A DNA stretch of 64,000 bases, from assembly GCF_021601625.1 (NCBI RefSeq), contig NZ_BQHR01000004.1:62001-126000 (forward strand). Reading direction: 5' to 3'. Each line of letters opens with the position of its first letter. The stretch's first letter is position 1. Positions 42,715 to 50,516 of the stretch are shown piece by piece. The notes below the pieces were generated by a model. It was given only the letters and a program-made list of their open reading frames with translations. It searched no databases and was not told the origin of the DNA. The stretch comes from Pseudomonas paraglycinae. GTDB lineage: Bacteria; Pseudomonadota; Gammaproteobacteria; Pseudomonadales; Pseudomonadaceae. The translations under genes and the position numbers were made by a program.

Positions 42715-43007
42715 ACGGAAACCTCGTGGCGAGCAGTTTGCTTAAACGCTTAAGCTCGGACGATGCCTGGCACCGGCAGTTCCCTGAAGCAGCCAACCGT
42801 CAGTCAATCTGCGAAGCCCGGCCATCCGAATGGCCAATGCTTGCGAGAAAAATCCTCGTATCCCGATTGAACCGCAGATGAACCACGCGGGACCTGCGAT
42901 ACAGGATCGTTGTCGCTGTGCAGCACGTCCGGCGGTCGGCACGCAACAAACCACATCGCTTTGAAAAGCACCTCCGGAAACCGGGCGGGAAAGCCTAAGC
43001 TCATTCC

Positions 43008-43032
43008 AAAAAGATATTTATTTAATCTTTTT
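43008..43032. promoter_or_regulatory. AT-rich inverted repeat
   Basis: AAAAAGAT-N9-ATCTTTTT, perfect 8-bp arms, about 165 nt upstream of the ABC transporter start. Candidate regulator site or promoter-region element. Confidence 0.35.
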
Positions 43033-43152
43033 AAGATCGTTTAGCTTTTAGCAAAGAAAACGTGCAGCGCCTCGCTTGCGGCGTTTTTTGCCTCAGGCCA
43101 ACCCTGTCCGCGGTTATTGCCTGAGGCTCCTGTCCATTTTTTCTACCCTGAA

Positions 43153-43170
43153 CGGCCATATATCTGGCCG
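43153..43170. promoter_or_regulatory. inverted repeat upstream of the betaine-type ABC start
   Basis: CGGCCA-TATATC-TGGCCG, perfect 6-bp arms with a 6-nt AT-rich spacer, 26 nt before the GTG start. Candidate operator or leader hairpin. Confidence 0.4.
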
Positions 43171-43196
43171 TCAGCGGTTCGTTGCCGGGAGCCCTC

Positions 43197-45293
43197 GTGA
43201 CACTTATTCAAACCTCTTTGGCAACGGTACAGATCGACTTGCCTGAACGATTGGCCCCACCCATCGACGATAGCGCCGAGGAGGGCGATGTTGTCCTCGA
43301 ACTGCGAGGCGTCACTAAAGCTTATCTGCGCAAGGGCGGATCGCCGTTGCCGGCTGTCAACCACGTCAGCTTGAAGGTCCGGCGCGGCGAAGTGCTGTGC
43401 CTGATGGGCACCTCCGGCAGCGGCAAATCGACCTTGCTTCGCCATATCAATCGTTTGATCGAACCCACCAGCGGTGAGGTCTTGATTGAAGGTCAGGCTA
43501 TCAGCGGCCTGAGCCACAAAGCGTTGCGGGATTTGCGCTCGCGGCGAATCGGCATGGTGTTCCAGCATTTTGGTCTTTTGCCCCATCGCACGGTGCTGGA
43601 CAACGTTGCGCTGCCTCTGGAGTTGCGCGGCGAATCCGAGGCCGTCCGGCACGCAGCGGCCACCCGACAGTTACAGGCGATGGGCCTTGAGGGATGGGGC
43701 GAGCATTATCCCCACGAGTTGTCCGGCGGTATGCAGCAAAGGGTCGGTCTTGCGCGGGCATTGGTGACTGATCCGGATATTCTCCTGATGGACGAGCCTT
43801 TCAGCGCACTGGATCCGACCATCCGGCGAGACCTGCAAAGGCATTTTCTGGCCTTGGTACGCGAGCGCGGGATCACCACGTTGCTGGTCACCCACGATCC
43901 TGCCGAAGCGGTCCGTCTCGCTGATCGGATAGCGGTATTGCGCCAGGGACGTCTGGTGCAGTCGGGCACCCCGAGACAGCTGCTCGAGACGCCGGCCGAT
44001 GCTGAGGTCGCGGATTTTTTCCGCGATTGCCTTCCAGCCGCACCGGTATTGCACGATGCCGGTGGCGCGGTACGTCAGATTCCCGAAACGGCACCGAAGG
44101 AGCAACCGGTTCAGCCGGGCTTGCGCGGCTGGCAAGCCTTGTTGCTCGGGCCGGCAGCGCTGGCGGCGCGGGGCCGAGGCGGGTTGTTCTGGCTCGGGTT
44201 CGCCGCAGAACTCGCGGCTCTGGCGACTGCGGTGCAGGGCATTACGAGCGCATCCTGGATATCGGTCGTGGTGGGATTGGCCGTGCTGGCGGCCAGTCGT
44301 TTCACCGCGTATTCGCTGAGCCGTCAACCGGTGCGGCGCGCCGTTTCGAGTTGGGCGTTGCCGCTGGCGGTGCTGCTGGTCAGTCAGGCATTGGTAATCT
44401 GGCGCGTGTTGACGCCCGATACCACCCAGGCGCTTTTGCAGTTCCCGGCCAGCCGCCAGGCGCTGTTACTGACCGCCCAGAGCGTGGATGACTTTATCGG
44501 TTGGTCACAGGTGACGTTCGAGAGCGCTTTTGTCGGCGTGATCGTTGCGGTTCGCACGGTCATTGAAGGCATCGAATCCCTGCTTGGTTGGCTGCCCTGG
44601 CCGGTTTGCGCGCTGGCGCTGGTATTGCTGGCCTGGCGCTCGGCGGGCCTGGCCCTGGCGCTCACCAGCAGCGCAGCGTTGTTGTATATCGGCCTGTTCG
44701 GGTTTTGGGAGCGGACAATTGCCACGCTGGCGCTGGTTGGTTCGTCGGTGCTGATCGCACTGGTCATCGGCGTACCCACCGGCATTTTGCTGGCGAAGCG
44801 GCCGATTGCCCGCAGGCTGCTCACGCCCTTGCTGGATGTCATGCAGACCCTGCCGACCTTTGTCTACCTGATTCCCGCTGTGGCGTTCTTCTCGGTGGGC
44901 AAGACTCCGGCAGTCATTGCGACGGTGATTTTTGCCCTCGCACCGATGATTCGTCTGACGTCCCTGGGCATTCAGGAAGTCCCGAAGGATGCCGTGGAAG
45001 CGGCAATCGCCCATGGAGCGAACCCTTGGCAAACCCTGGTGAAGGTGCAACTGCCGCTGGCGCGACGATCTCTGTTACTCGGGATCAATCAGACCATTGT
45101 CATGAGCTTGTCGATGGTGGTGGTTGCTGCCCTGATCGGCGCTGGAGGACTGGGTTACGACGTCATGACGGCGTTGCGCAATATCAAGGGCGGCGAGGGC
45201 ATGCTGGCCGGCGTGGCGATCGTGCTGTGTGCATTGATCCCCGATCGAATCATTCAATCGAGCTTGCGCAAGCAAGACCATCTGCATAACTGA
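43197..45293 (+). CDS. fused ATPase-permease of a glycine betaine/proline-type ABC transporter
   Basis: 698-aa fusion of ProV-like and ProW-like parts. Residues about 25-285: ABC ATPase with Walker A GTSGSGKST, signature LSGGMQQRVGLARAL and Walker B ILLMDEPFSALDP. From about residue 310: permease with several helices and the BPD_transp_1 core (TGILLAKRPIARRLLTPLLDVMQTLPTFVYLIP; EAA loop EVPKDAVEAAIAHGANPWQTL). GTG at 43197 has GGGAG 5 nt upstream; a TTG at 43182 is less likely. The usual C-terminal CBS domains of ProV are not seen, so osmotic gating through CBS is doubtful. Confidence 0.87.
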   Translation: MTLIQTSLATVQIDLPERLAPPIDDSAEEGDVVLELRGVTKAYLRKGGSPLPAVNHVSLKVRRGEVLCLMGTSGSGKSTLLRHINRLIEPTSGEVLIEGQAISGLSHKALRDLRSRRIGMVFQHFGLLPHRTVLDNVALPLELRGESEAVRHAAATRQLQAMGLEGWGEHYPHELSGGMQQRVGLARALVTDPDILLMDEPFSALDPTIRRDLQRHFLALVRERGITTLLVTHDPAEAVRLADRIAVLRQGRLVQSGTPRQLLETPADAEVADFFRDCLPAAPVLHDAGGAVRQIPETAPKEQPVQPGLRGWQALLLGPAALAARGRGGLFWLGFAAELAALATAVQGITSASWISVVVGLAVLAASRFTAYSLSRQPVRRAVSSWALPLAVLLVSQALVIWRVLTPDTTQALLQFPASRQALLLTAQSVDDFIGWSQVTFESAFVGVIVAVRTVIEGIESLLGWLPWPVCALALVLLAWRSAGLALALTSSAALLYIGLFGFWERTIATLALVGSSVLIALVIGVPTGILLAKRPIARRLLTPLLDVMQTLPTFVYLIPAVAFFSVGKTPAVIATVIFALAPMIRLTSLGIQEVPKDAVEAAIAHGANPWQTLVKVQLPLARRSLLLGINQTIVMSLSMVVVAALIGAGGLGYDVMTALRNIKGGEGMLAGVAIVLCALIPDRIIQSSLRKQDHLHN

Positions 45294-45308
45294 ACAGTGA
45301 GACTTATC

Positions 45309-46358
45309 GTGGCAAAACATCTATTGCGTAACTTGAGTGCGGCTGCAGTGCTGGCCTCCCTGATCGTGCCGGCCAGCGTGATGGCCAAGGACAAAATTGT
45401 CATTGGCGAGCAGAACTGGACGGGGGCTATCGCCATTCAACACATTTTGGGTGAGGTGATCAAAACCCGTCTGGACGGTGATGTGTCGTATCTGGCCGGG
45501 GACGTGCCGGTGCTTTTCAGTGCGGCGGCCAAGGGCGACGGTTCTGTGGATGTGCTGACGGACATCTGGCTGCCCAATCAGTCGGCGGCGTGGGCCAAGT
45601 ACGTCACCGGCGGCACCCGCTCACTGGTGCCCAATGCTCACCCTTATGCCGGCGAACAAGGCTTCTACATTCCCGGTTATCTGCAAGACAAGTACGGCGT
45701 CAAATCGATCTACGACCTGAAAAAACCGGAAGTGGCCAAACTCTTCGAGCCAGTGGGCGGCGGCAAGGCCGAACTGCTGGTGGGGCCGGCGGGCTGGGAG
45801 TCGACGTATATCGGCCAGATCAAGGCCAAGGATTACGGCTTCGCCGATAAATTCGAATCCGTCTCGACGGAAGCCTCGGTGACTTACGCCAAACTGGCCT
45901 CGGCTTACAAAGCGCAACGCGGCGTGGTGTTCTACGCCTACACCCCTGACTGGATTTTCTCGGCCTATGATCTGCGTCGTCTGGAAGAGCCCGCGTTCGA
46001 TGGCTACGCCCAGGACAACAGAAAAGAAGATCCACTTTACAAGGCGGATGGCTGCTGGAAATTCGTCAGCCCGACCGTCGATCCCGACTGGCTGAACAAG
46101 AGCCACATCACCTGCGCCTTCCCGGATGCCAAGGTGTACGTCCTGGCTTCCACAGCACTGCAAAAGCGCGCACCGAAAATTGCCGAGTTTCTGCACAATT
46201 TCGCCATCGACCCGGCACAGTTGAACGGACTGATCCAGAAGATCGAAAAGGAAAAACAGCCAGCAGACGTCGCCGCCAAGGCCTGGGTTCAAGCCAACCC
46301 TTCTACTGTTGACCAGTGGTTTGCAGGGAAGGCGCAGCAAGTGAGTTCAGCCCAATGA
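45309..46358 (+). CDS. glycine betaine-type ABC transporter substrate-binding protein
   Basis: About 349 aa, periplasmic OpuAC/ProX family. Signal peptide LSAAAVLASLIVPASVMA. Family core IVIGEQNWTGAIAIQHILGEV, DVLTDIWLPNQSAAWAKYV, GWESTYIGQIKAKDYG and FYAYTPDWIFSAYDLRRLEEP, with Trp/Tyr residues expected to cage a quaternary ammonium or sulfonium group. GTG starts at 45297 or 45309 are both possible; 45309 gives the more typical signal peptide. Its stop overlaps the methyltransferase start. Confidence 0.87.
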   Translation: MAKHLLRNLSAAAVLASLIVPASVMAKDKIVIGEQNWTGAIAIQHILGEVIKTRLDGDVSYLAGDVPVLFSAAAKGDGSVDVLTDIWLPNQSAAWAKYVTGGTRSLVPNAHPYAGEQGFYIPGYLQDKYGVKSIYDLKKPEVAKLFEPVGGGKAELLVGPAGWESTYIGQIKAKDYGFADKFESVSTEASVTYAKLASAYKAQRGVVFYAYTPDWIFSAYDLRRLEEPAFDGYAQDNRKEDPLYKADGCWKFVSPTVDPDWLNKSHITCAFPDAKVYVLASTALQKRAPKIAEFLHNFAIDPAQLNGLIQKIEKEKQPADVAAKAWVQANPSTVDQWFAGKAQQVSSAQ

Positions 46359-47281
46359 CCAGAGCGAACGTACGTGTGCTCGATGGCGGCATGGGGCGGG
46401 AGTTGAAGCGAATCGGCGCGCCGTTCCGTCAACCGGAATGGTCGGCCCTCGCGCTGATCGAAGCGCCCGAGTATGTGCTGCAGGCGCATCAGGCGTTCGT
46501 GAAAGCGGGCGCGCGGATCATCACCACCAACAGCTATGCGGTGGTGCCTTTTCATATTGGCGACGAGCGATTTGCCGAGCAGGGAAGAGCGCTGGCTGAG
46601 CGCGCCGGACGGCTGGCGCGGCAGGCCGCCGGCGAAAGTACCGATGCGGTCACCGTGGCCGGTTCGTTGCCGCCGGCGTTGGGGTCCTACCGGCCGGATC
46701 TGTTCGATCATCAGCGTTCAGTAGCGATCCACCGCGAACTGATTGCCGGATTGCGAACGCACGTCGATGTTTGGCTGGCCGAAACGCAAAGCTCCATTGC
46801 TGAAGTGCGGGCGGTGGCCGAAGCCCTCGGAACGGATCCCGCGCCACTTTGGGTATCATTCACGCTGTTGGACGAAGAGGGCCGGGAGCCGCGATTACGC
46901 TCAAACGAGGCCGTTGCCGATGCGGTTCGCGTGGCGGCCGAGCTGGGGGCCAAGGCGGTGCTCTTCAATTGCAGCCAGCCGGAAGTGATGGCCGCGGCTT
47001 TGATTGAGGCACGCGCTGTGATTGAAAACCTGGATCATCCTGTCGAACTGGGGGTTTATGCCAATGCTTTCCCCCCTGTCAGTGCCAAAGCCGAGGCCAA
47101 TAGCGATTTGCTGGACATTCGTCGTGACCTGGGCCCCGAGTCCTACCTGGACTGGTCGAAGTCATGGGTTGCCGCAGGGGCCAGCATTGTCGGCGGATGC
47201 TGTGGAATCGGTCCGGAGCATATCGCCCAGTTGCATTTGCACCTGCAGTATCTAAAGGGTGAGGAGGCCGCGCAGGAGTGA
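46355..47281 (+). CDS. homocysteine S-methyltransferase family protein
   Basis: 308-aa zinc-dependent methyltransferase of the MmuM/BHMT type. N-terminal VLDGGMGRELKRIG, ARIITTNSYAVVPFH, the first zinc Cys in AVLFNCSQPEVM and the Cys pair in IVGGCCGIGPEHI. ATG overlaps the binding-protein stop by 4 nt. It should transfer a methyl group from a methylated donor (S-methylmethionine, betaine or similar) to homocysteine, giving methionine. The coupling to a betaine-type importer suggests the imported compound is the methyl donor. Confidence 0.87.
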   Translation: MTRANVRVLDGGMGRELKRIGAPFRQPEWSALALIEAPEYVLQAHQAFVKAGARIITTNSYAVVPFHIGDERFAEQGRALAERAGRLARQAAGESTDAVTVAGSLPPALGSYRPDLFDHQRSVAIHRELIAGLRTHVDVWLAETQSSIAEVRAVAEALGTDPAPLWVSFTLLDEEGREPRLRSNEAVADAVRVAAELGAKAVLFNCSQPEVMAAALIEARAVIENLDHPVELGVYANAFPPVSAKAEANSDLLDIRRDLGPESYLDWSKSWVAAGASIVGGCCGIGPEHIAQLHLHLQYLKGEEAAQE

Positions 47282-47293
47282 TTTTCAGGCGAC

Positions 47294-47550
47294 GTTCTGT
47301 CAGAGCAGGCGACATTCGGTGCCGGCTGTTTCTGGGGAGCGGAAGCTTCATTCCGGGCATTGCCGGGTGTGCTCGACACCCGCGTCGGGTTCGCGCGGTC
47401 AGACTTGGGTGACGCCACCCTGATCGAATGCGCCGCTTTGCCGTCACGGCCGGGGCGTTGCAATTGCTCGGGTCGGCGAGTGGGGCAAGCCGAAATTGAC
47501 GCAAGAGTGAATCCACAGGAATACGGGCAGGAAAGGGTGTATAAAAGTGA
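47294..47550 (+). pseudogene. remnant of peptide methionine sulfoxide reductase MsrA
   Basis: After the methyltransferase stop, one frame reads [22 protein letters not shown] followed by [10 protein letters not shown], which is the MsrA N-terminus with the catalytic GCFW motif. After about 47400 similarity to MsrA fades (no GGxxxNPTYxxV, no VEVVxVxFDP block), and the frame ends near 47554. No start codon with RBS was found. I judge it a truncated, dead copy rather than a full 200-residue enzyme. Confidence 0.65.
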
Positions 47551-47635
47551 TTAAAATCGTCGAAATATAGTTAACTACGCTAAATAGATGTTTAGTCGAG
47601 TTATTACAGATCGTATTGAAACGATGGAGCAGGTC

Positions 47636-48151
47636 ATGAATCCACGCCCGATTACTGCATCGAACCTGATTGCGTCACTGGACCTTGAGCCTCACGTCGA
47701 AGGTGGTTTCTTTCGCAGAACCTACCAGGCCGATCATCGGGACATGCTCGAAACCGCCGGTGGGCCGCGTTATCTGATGACGTCGATTTACTACCTGCTT
47801 ACCGAAGATTCACCGGTCGGCCAGTTTCATTTCAACCATTCGGACATCCTGCATTATTTCCATCTGGGCGATGCCATTGAGTACAGCTTGATCCTTGAAG
47901 ACGGTTCACTGCAGACGTTGGTGATGGGCAGCGATGTTCTAGCCGGACAACAACTGCAATTGCACGTACCGGGCGGAATCTGGAAAGCCTCCAGGTTGCT
48001 GAATGGCGAGAACGGATTTGGTTTGATCAGCGAAGCGGTTTCACCAGGGTTTGATTTCGCGGATATGGAAATGGGGAATCGGCGGAAACTCACAGCGCAG
48101 TATCCACATCATCGAGCGCTGATTGAAAAGCTGACGCGTGACGAGGATTGA
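47636..48151 (+). CDS. cupin-fold protein (DUF985, YML079-like)
   Basis: 171 aa. DUF985 pattern: LIASLDLEPHVEGGFFRRTYQAD, TSIYYLLTEDSPVGQFHFNHSDILHYFHLGDAIEY with His ligands, and HVPGGIWKASRL. ATG at 47636 is chosen (GGAG 7 nt upstream) over upstream in-frame starts. Family members have a sugar-epimerase-like cupin fold but no firm biochemical role. Transcribed after the msrA relic; its own promoter is likely in the AT-rich 47540-47620 stretch. Confidence 0.82.
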   Translation: MNPRPITASNLIASLDLEPHVEGGFFRRTYQADHRDMLETAGGPRYLMTSIYYLLTEDSPVGQFHFNHSDILHYFHLGDAIEYSLILEDGSLQTLVMGSDVLAGQQLQLHVPGGIWKASRLLNGENGFGLISEAVSPGFDFADMEMGNRRKLTAQYPHHRALIEKLTRDED

Positions 48152-48350
48152 GAGCGGCACATTTCAAATAGAGAGATCTGCGGGCATCAAGGATCAGGTC
48201 CTTTGAGAGAGATGCCAGAGATTGAAATGGTGTGCGCAACCGTACTGACTCCGTAATACTTTGTTACGTGTAATGTATATTATGTTAAATGATGTGTCTG
48301 GGCGGAACTTTATGAACTCCCGCCTAAAACCATCTGATCCACCTCGGCAA

Positions 48351-48962
48351 TCAGTTGAACAATTCATAGATCTCAGAAACCACCTGCATCGTCGCATCCT
48401 CGACCGTTCCTTCATTACGGCACAAAACCCAACCATGATCGGCAGCTGCTTGCTCGAACATCTCCGTACACGCGACATGCTCTGCGTGCTTTTGAATCAC
48501 AGTACCGCCCAGTCCTCTGGATCGTGCCGTTGCCCTGGCCCATGAAATATCCGGCGTGGTGACGACGCCGACATGCAGGTCAGGCACCTGCACGTTTTGC
48601 TCGATATTCAACTGGAGAATCTCTGCAAACGGGACGGTATGGCGAAACGCGGCGTCAGACGGATACCAGCGATCGATCAAGACAATGCTGCCCAGCGGCT
48701 GCTTAGTCAGCACGTGCCGGGAGATCCAGCTGCGGCTATCAGCAAAGCGCTGACACACAGCCCACTCCAGATCCCGGGAGGGATTTCTGGCAAGTTCGTT
48801 AACGAGGGCCATCGTGGCACCCCGGTACGGATCGCTTTTTCTCTCGCAAAGCCGGATGACTTTCTTGTTGTCGGCCCTCAGTACTGCCGTAACCGCTTCC
48901 AATAATGTGGTCTTGCCGGTTCCTTTTGGCCCATCCAGAGAAATAAACAGCGGACGATTCAT
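48351..48962 (-). CDS. thymidylate kinase-like nucleotide kinase
   Basis: 203 aa P-loop kinase. Walker A is DGPKGTGKTTLLEAV at residues about 10-24; the DRX-type motif VLIDRWYPSDAAFRHT and a late lid segment (ATARSRGLGG) resemble dTMP kinase or deoxynucleoside kinases. It is not at the usual tmk locus (no holB or mltG neighbours), so it is likely a paralogue of different specificity. Divergent from the aminotransferase at 49112. The 199 nt between this gene's end and the DUF985 gene are AT-rich and hold nothing I can name. Confidence 0.75.
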   Translation of the reverse strand: MNRPLFISLDGPKGTGKTTLLEAVTAVLRADNKKVIRLCERKSDPYRGATMALVNELARNPSRDLEWAVCQRFADSRSWISRHVLTKQPLGSIVLIDRWYPSDAAFRHTVPFAEILQLNIEQNVQVPDLHVGVVTTPDISWARATARSRGLGGTVIQKHAEHVACTEMFEQAAADHGWVLCRNEGTVEDATMQVVSEIYELFN

Positions 48963-49111
48963 TTTTCACACAACGATTGAGGCATTGATGAGCACTCTAT
49001 CCTCATTTACTGAAATTGAATCAGCTCATCCCTGCCCTTTGCCTAGACTTGCTTCCCAATGATGTTCGCCAGACCTTTTGACTGCCAGGGAATCACATAA
49101 GGAGCCACCCC

Positions 49112-50245
49112 ATGTCAAAGCTATATCCCGGAATCGATCCTGAAGGGCTTATCGAGTACTCAGTGGTTTACACCGACCGCTCGCTGAACCACATGTCGCA
49201 GTCGTTTCAGGCCGTGATGAAGAACATTTCCCAGACCCTGAAACAGGTCTACAACGCCGAGGCCGTTGCGGTGGTTCCGGGCAGCGGCACATTCGGCATG
49301 GAAGCGGTGGCACGCCAGTTCGCCACCGGCCAGCAATGTCTGGTGATACGCAACGGCTGGTTCAGTTATCGCTGGAGCCAGATCCTTGACACCGGCAACA
49401 TCCCGGCAGCCACGACGGTGCTGAAAGCCCGACCGGTCGAAACCGGGCGCCAGGCTGCCTACGCCCCGCCACCTCTGGACGAAGTGCTGGCAGCCATTGC
49501 GGCTTCGAGGCCGCAGATTGTCTTCGCCCCCCACGTTGAAACCTCATCAGGGATTATCCTGCCCGACGAGTATCTGCGGGCCGTCGGCGACGCCGTGCAT
49601 GCGGTGGGTGGGCTGTTCGTGCTGGACTGCATCGCTTCCGGCACGCTTTGGGTTGATATGCACAAATGCGCCGTCGACCTGCTGATCAGCGCACCGCAAA
49701 AAGGCTGGAGCGCCTCCCCTTGCTGCGCTCTGGTGATGTTCAGTGCTCTGGCCCTCGAACGCATCGAGCAAACTCAAAGCAGCAGCTTCGCCTGCGACCT
49801 GAAAAAGTGGCTGCAGATCATGCAGGCCTACGAACAGGGCGGACATGCCTACCACGCGACGATGCCCAGTGATTCCCTCGCGCGGTTCAACGACGTGATG
49901 AAAGAGACGCAAGCCTATGGTTTCGACAGGATCCGCGACGACCAGCAGGCTCTGGGCGATCGGGTGCGCGCCATGTTGACCGGCAAAGGCTTCAAAAGCG
50001 TGGCCGCAGTCGGCTTTCAGGCGCCAAGCGTCGTGGTGAGCTACACCGATGATGCCGATATCAAAAACGGTAAGAAATTTGCCAGCCACGGCCTGCAGAT
50101 CGCCGCTGGGGTGCCGCTGCAATGCGATGAACCGGCCGACTTCCAGACCTTTCGTATCGGTCTGTTCGGACTCGAAAAGCTGCACAACATCGAGCGGACG
50201 GTCAGCACCCTCGAGCGGGCACTGGATGAGCTGATGGTTAGCTAA
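49112..50245 (+). CDS. class V aminotransferase (alanine-glyoxylate aminotransferase family)
   Basis: 377-aa PLP enzyme, fold type I. VVPGSGTFGMEAVARQF binds the phosphate; APHVETSSGIILPDEYL and FVLDCIASGTLWVDMHKCAVDLLISAPQKGWSASPCCALV contain the PLP Asp and the Schiff-base Lys. The group includes serine/alanine-glyoxylate and phosphonopyruvate-related aminotransferases. A clear RBS (AAGGAG) lies upstream. Substrate is not given by context. Confidence 0.85.
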   Translation: MSKLYPGIDPEGLIEYSVVYTDRSLNHMSQSFQAVMKNISQTLKQVYNAEAVAVVPGSGTFGMEAVARQFATGQQCLVIRNGWFSYRWSQILDTGNIPAATTVLKARPVETGRQAAYAPPPLDEVLAAIAASRPQIVFAPHVETSSGIILPDEYLRAVGDAVHAVGGLFVLDCIASGTLWVDMHKCAVDLLISAPQKGWSASPCCALVMFSALALERIEQTQSSSFACDLKKWLQIMQAYEQGGHAYHATMPSDSLARFNDVMKETQAYGFDRIRDDQQALGDRVRAMLTGKGFKSVAAVGFQAPSVVVSYTDDADIKNGKKFASHGLQIAAGVPLQCDEPADFQTFRIGLFGLEKLHNIERTVSTLERALDELMVS

Positions 50246-50458
50246 GCTTTCATCTCGGCCGCAGCCAATACTGTTCCCGCAGATCCTGTCTGGCGGGAAC
50301 CACCAGGCCGTGATCAACCTGTCATAAATTCCATATCTGCTGGCAAATAGAGGACTTTTCTACCGTTTCAATAGCACCTGAGGTGCCGCGAAGACAAGGC
50401 CAGCGTCGATCCGTCGCACCATTGAGCGCCAAAACCCCTTTCATTCTGAATTAGTGAT

Positions 50459-50487
50459 TTAACTAGGTAGTTACCTAACTATATAAT
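50459..50487 (+). promoter_or_regulatory. gcd promoter with an operator-like palindrome in the spacer
   Basis: TTAACT (50459-50464), 17-nt spacer, TATAAT (50482-50487): a good sigma70-type promoter 30 nt before the gcd GTG. The spacer holds TAGGTA-GT-TACCTA (50464-50477), a perfect 6-bp inverted repeat where a bound dimeric repressor would block RNA polymerase. Confidence 0.65.
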
Positions 50488-50516
50488 GCCCTCCTCATTT
50501 CAACGGGACATTCAAC

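Larger units (their letters stand above)
42715..43196. other. 482-nt intergenic region upstream of the betaine-type ABC operon
   Basis: No coding sequence supported. It has an AT-rich island (about 43005-43065) unlike the surrounding GC-rich DNA, holding the repeat at 43008, and a second repeat at 43153 close to the ABC start. It should contain promoters for the bestrophin and the ABC operon. Confidence 0.55.
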
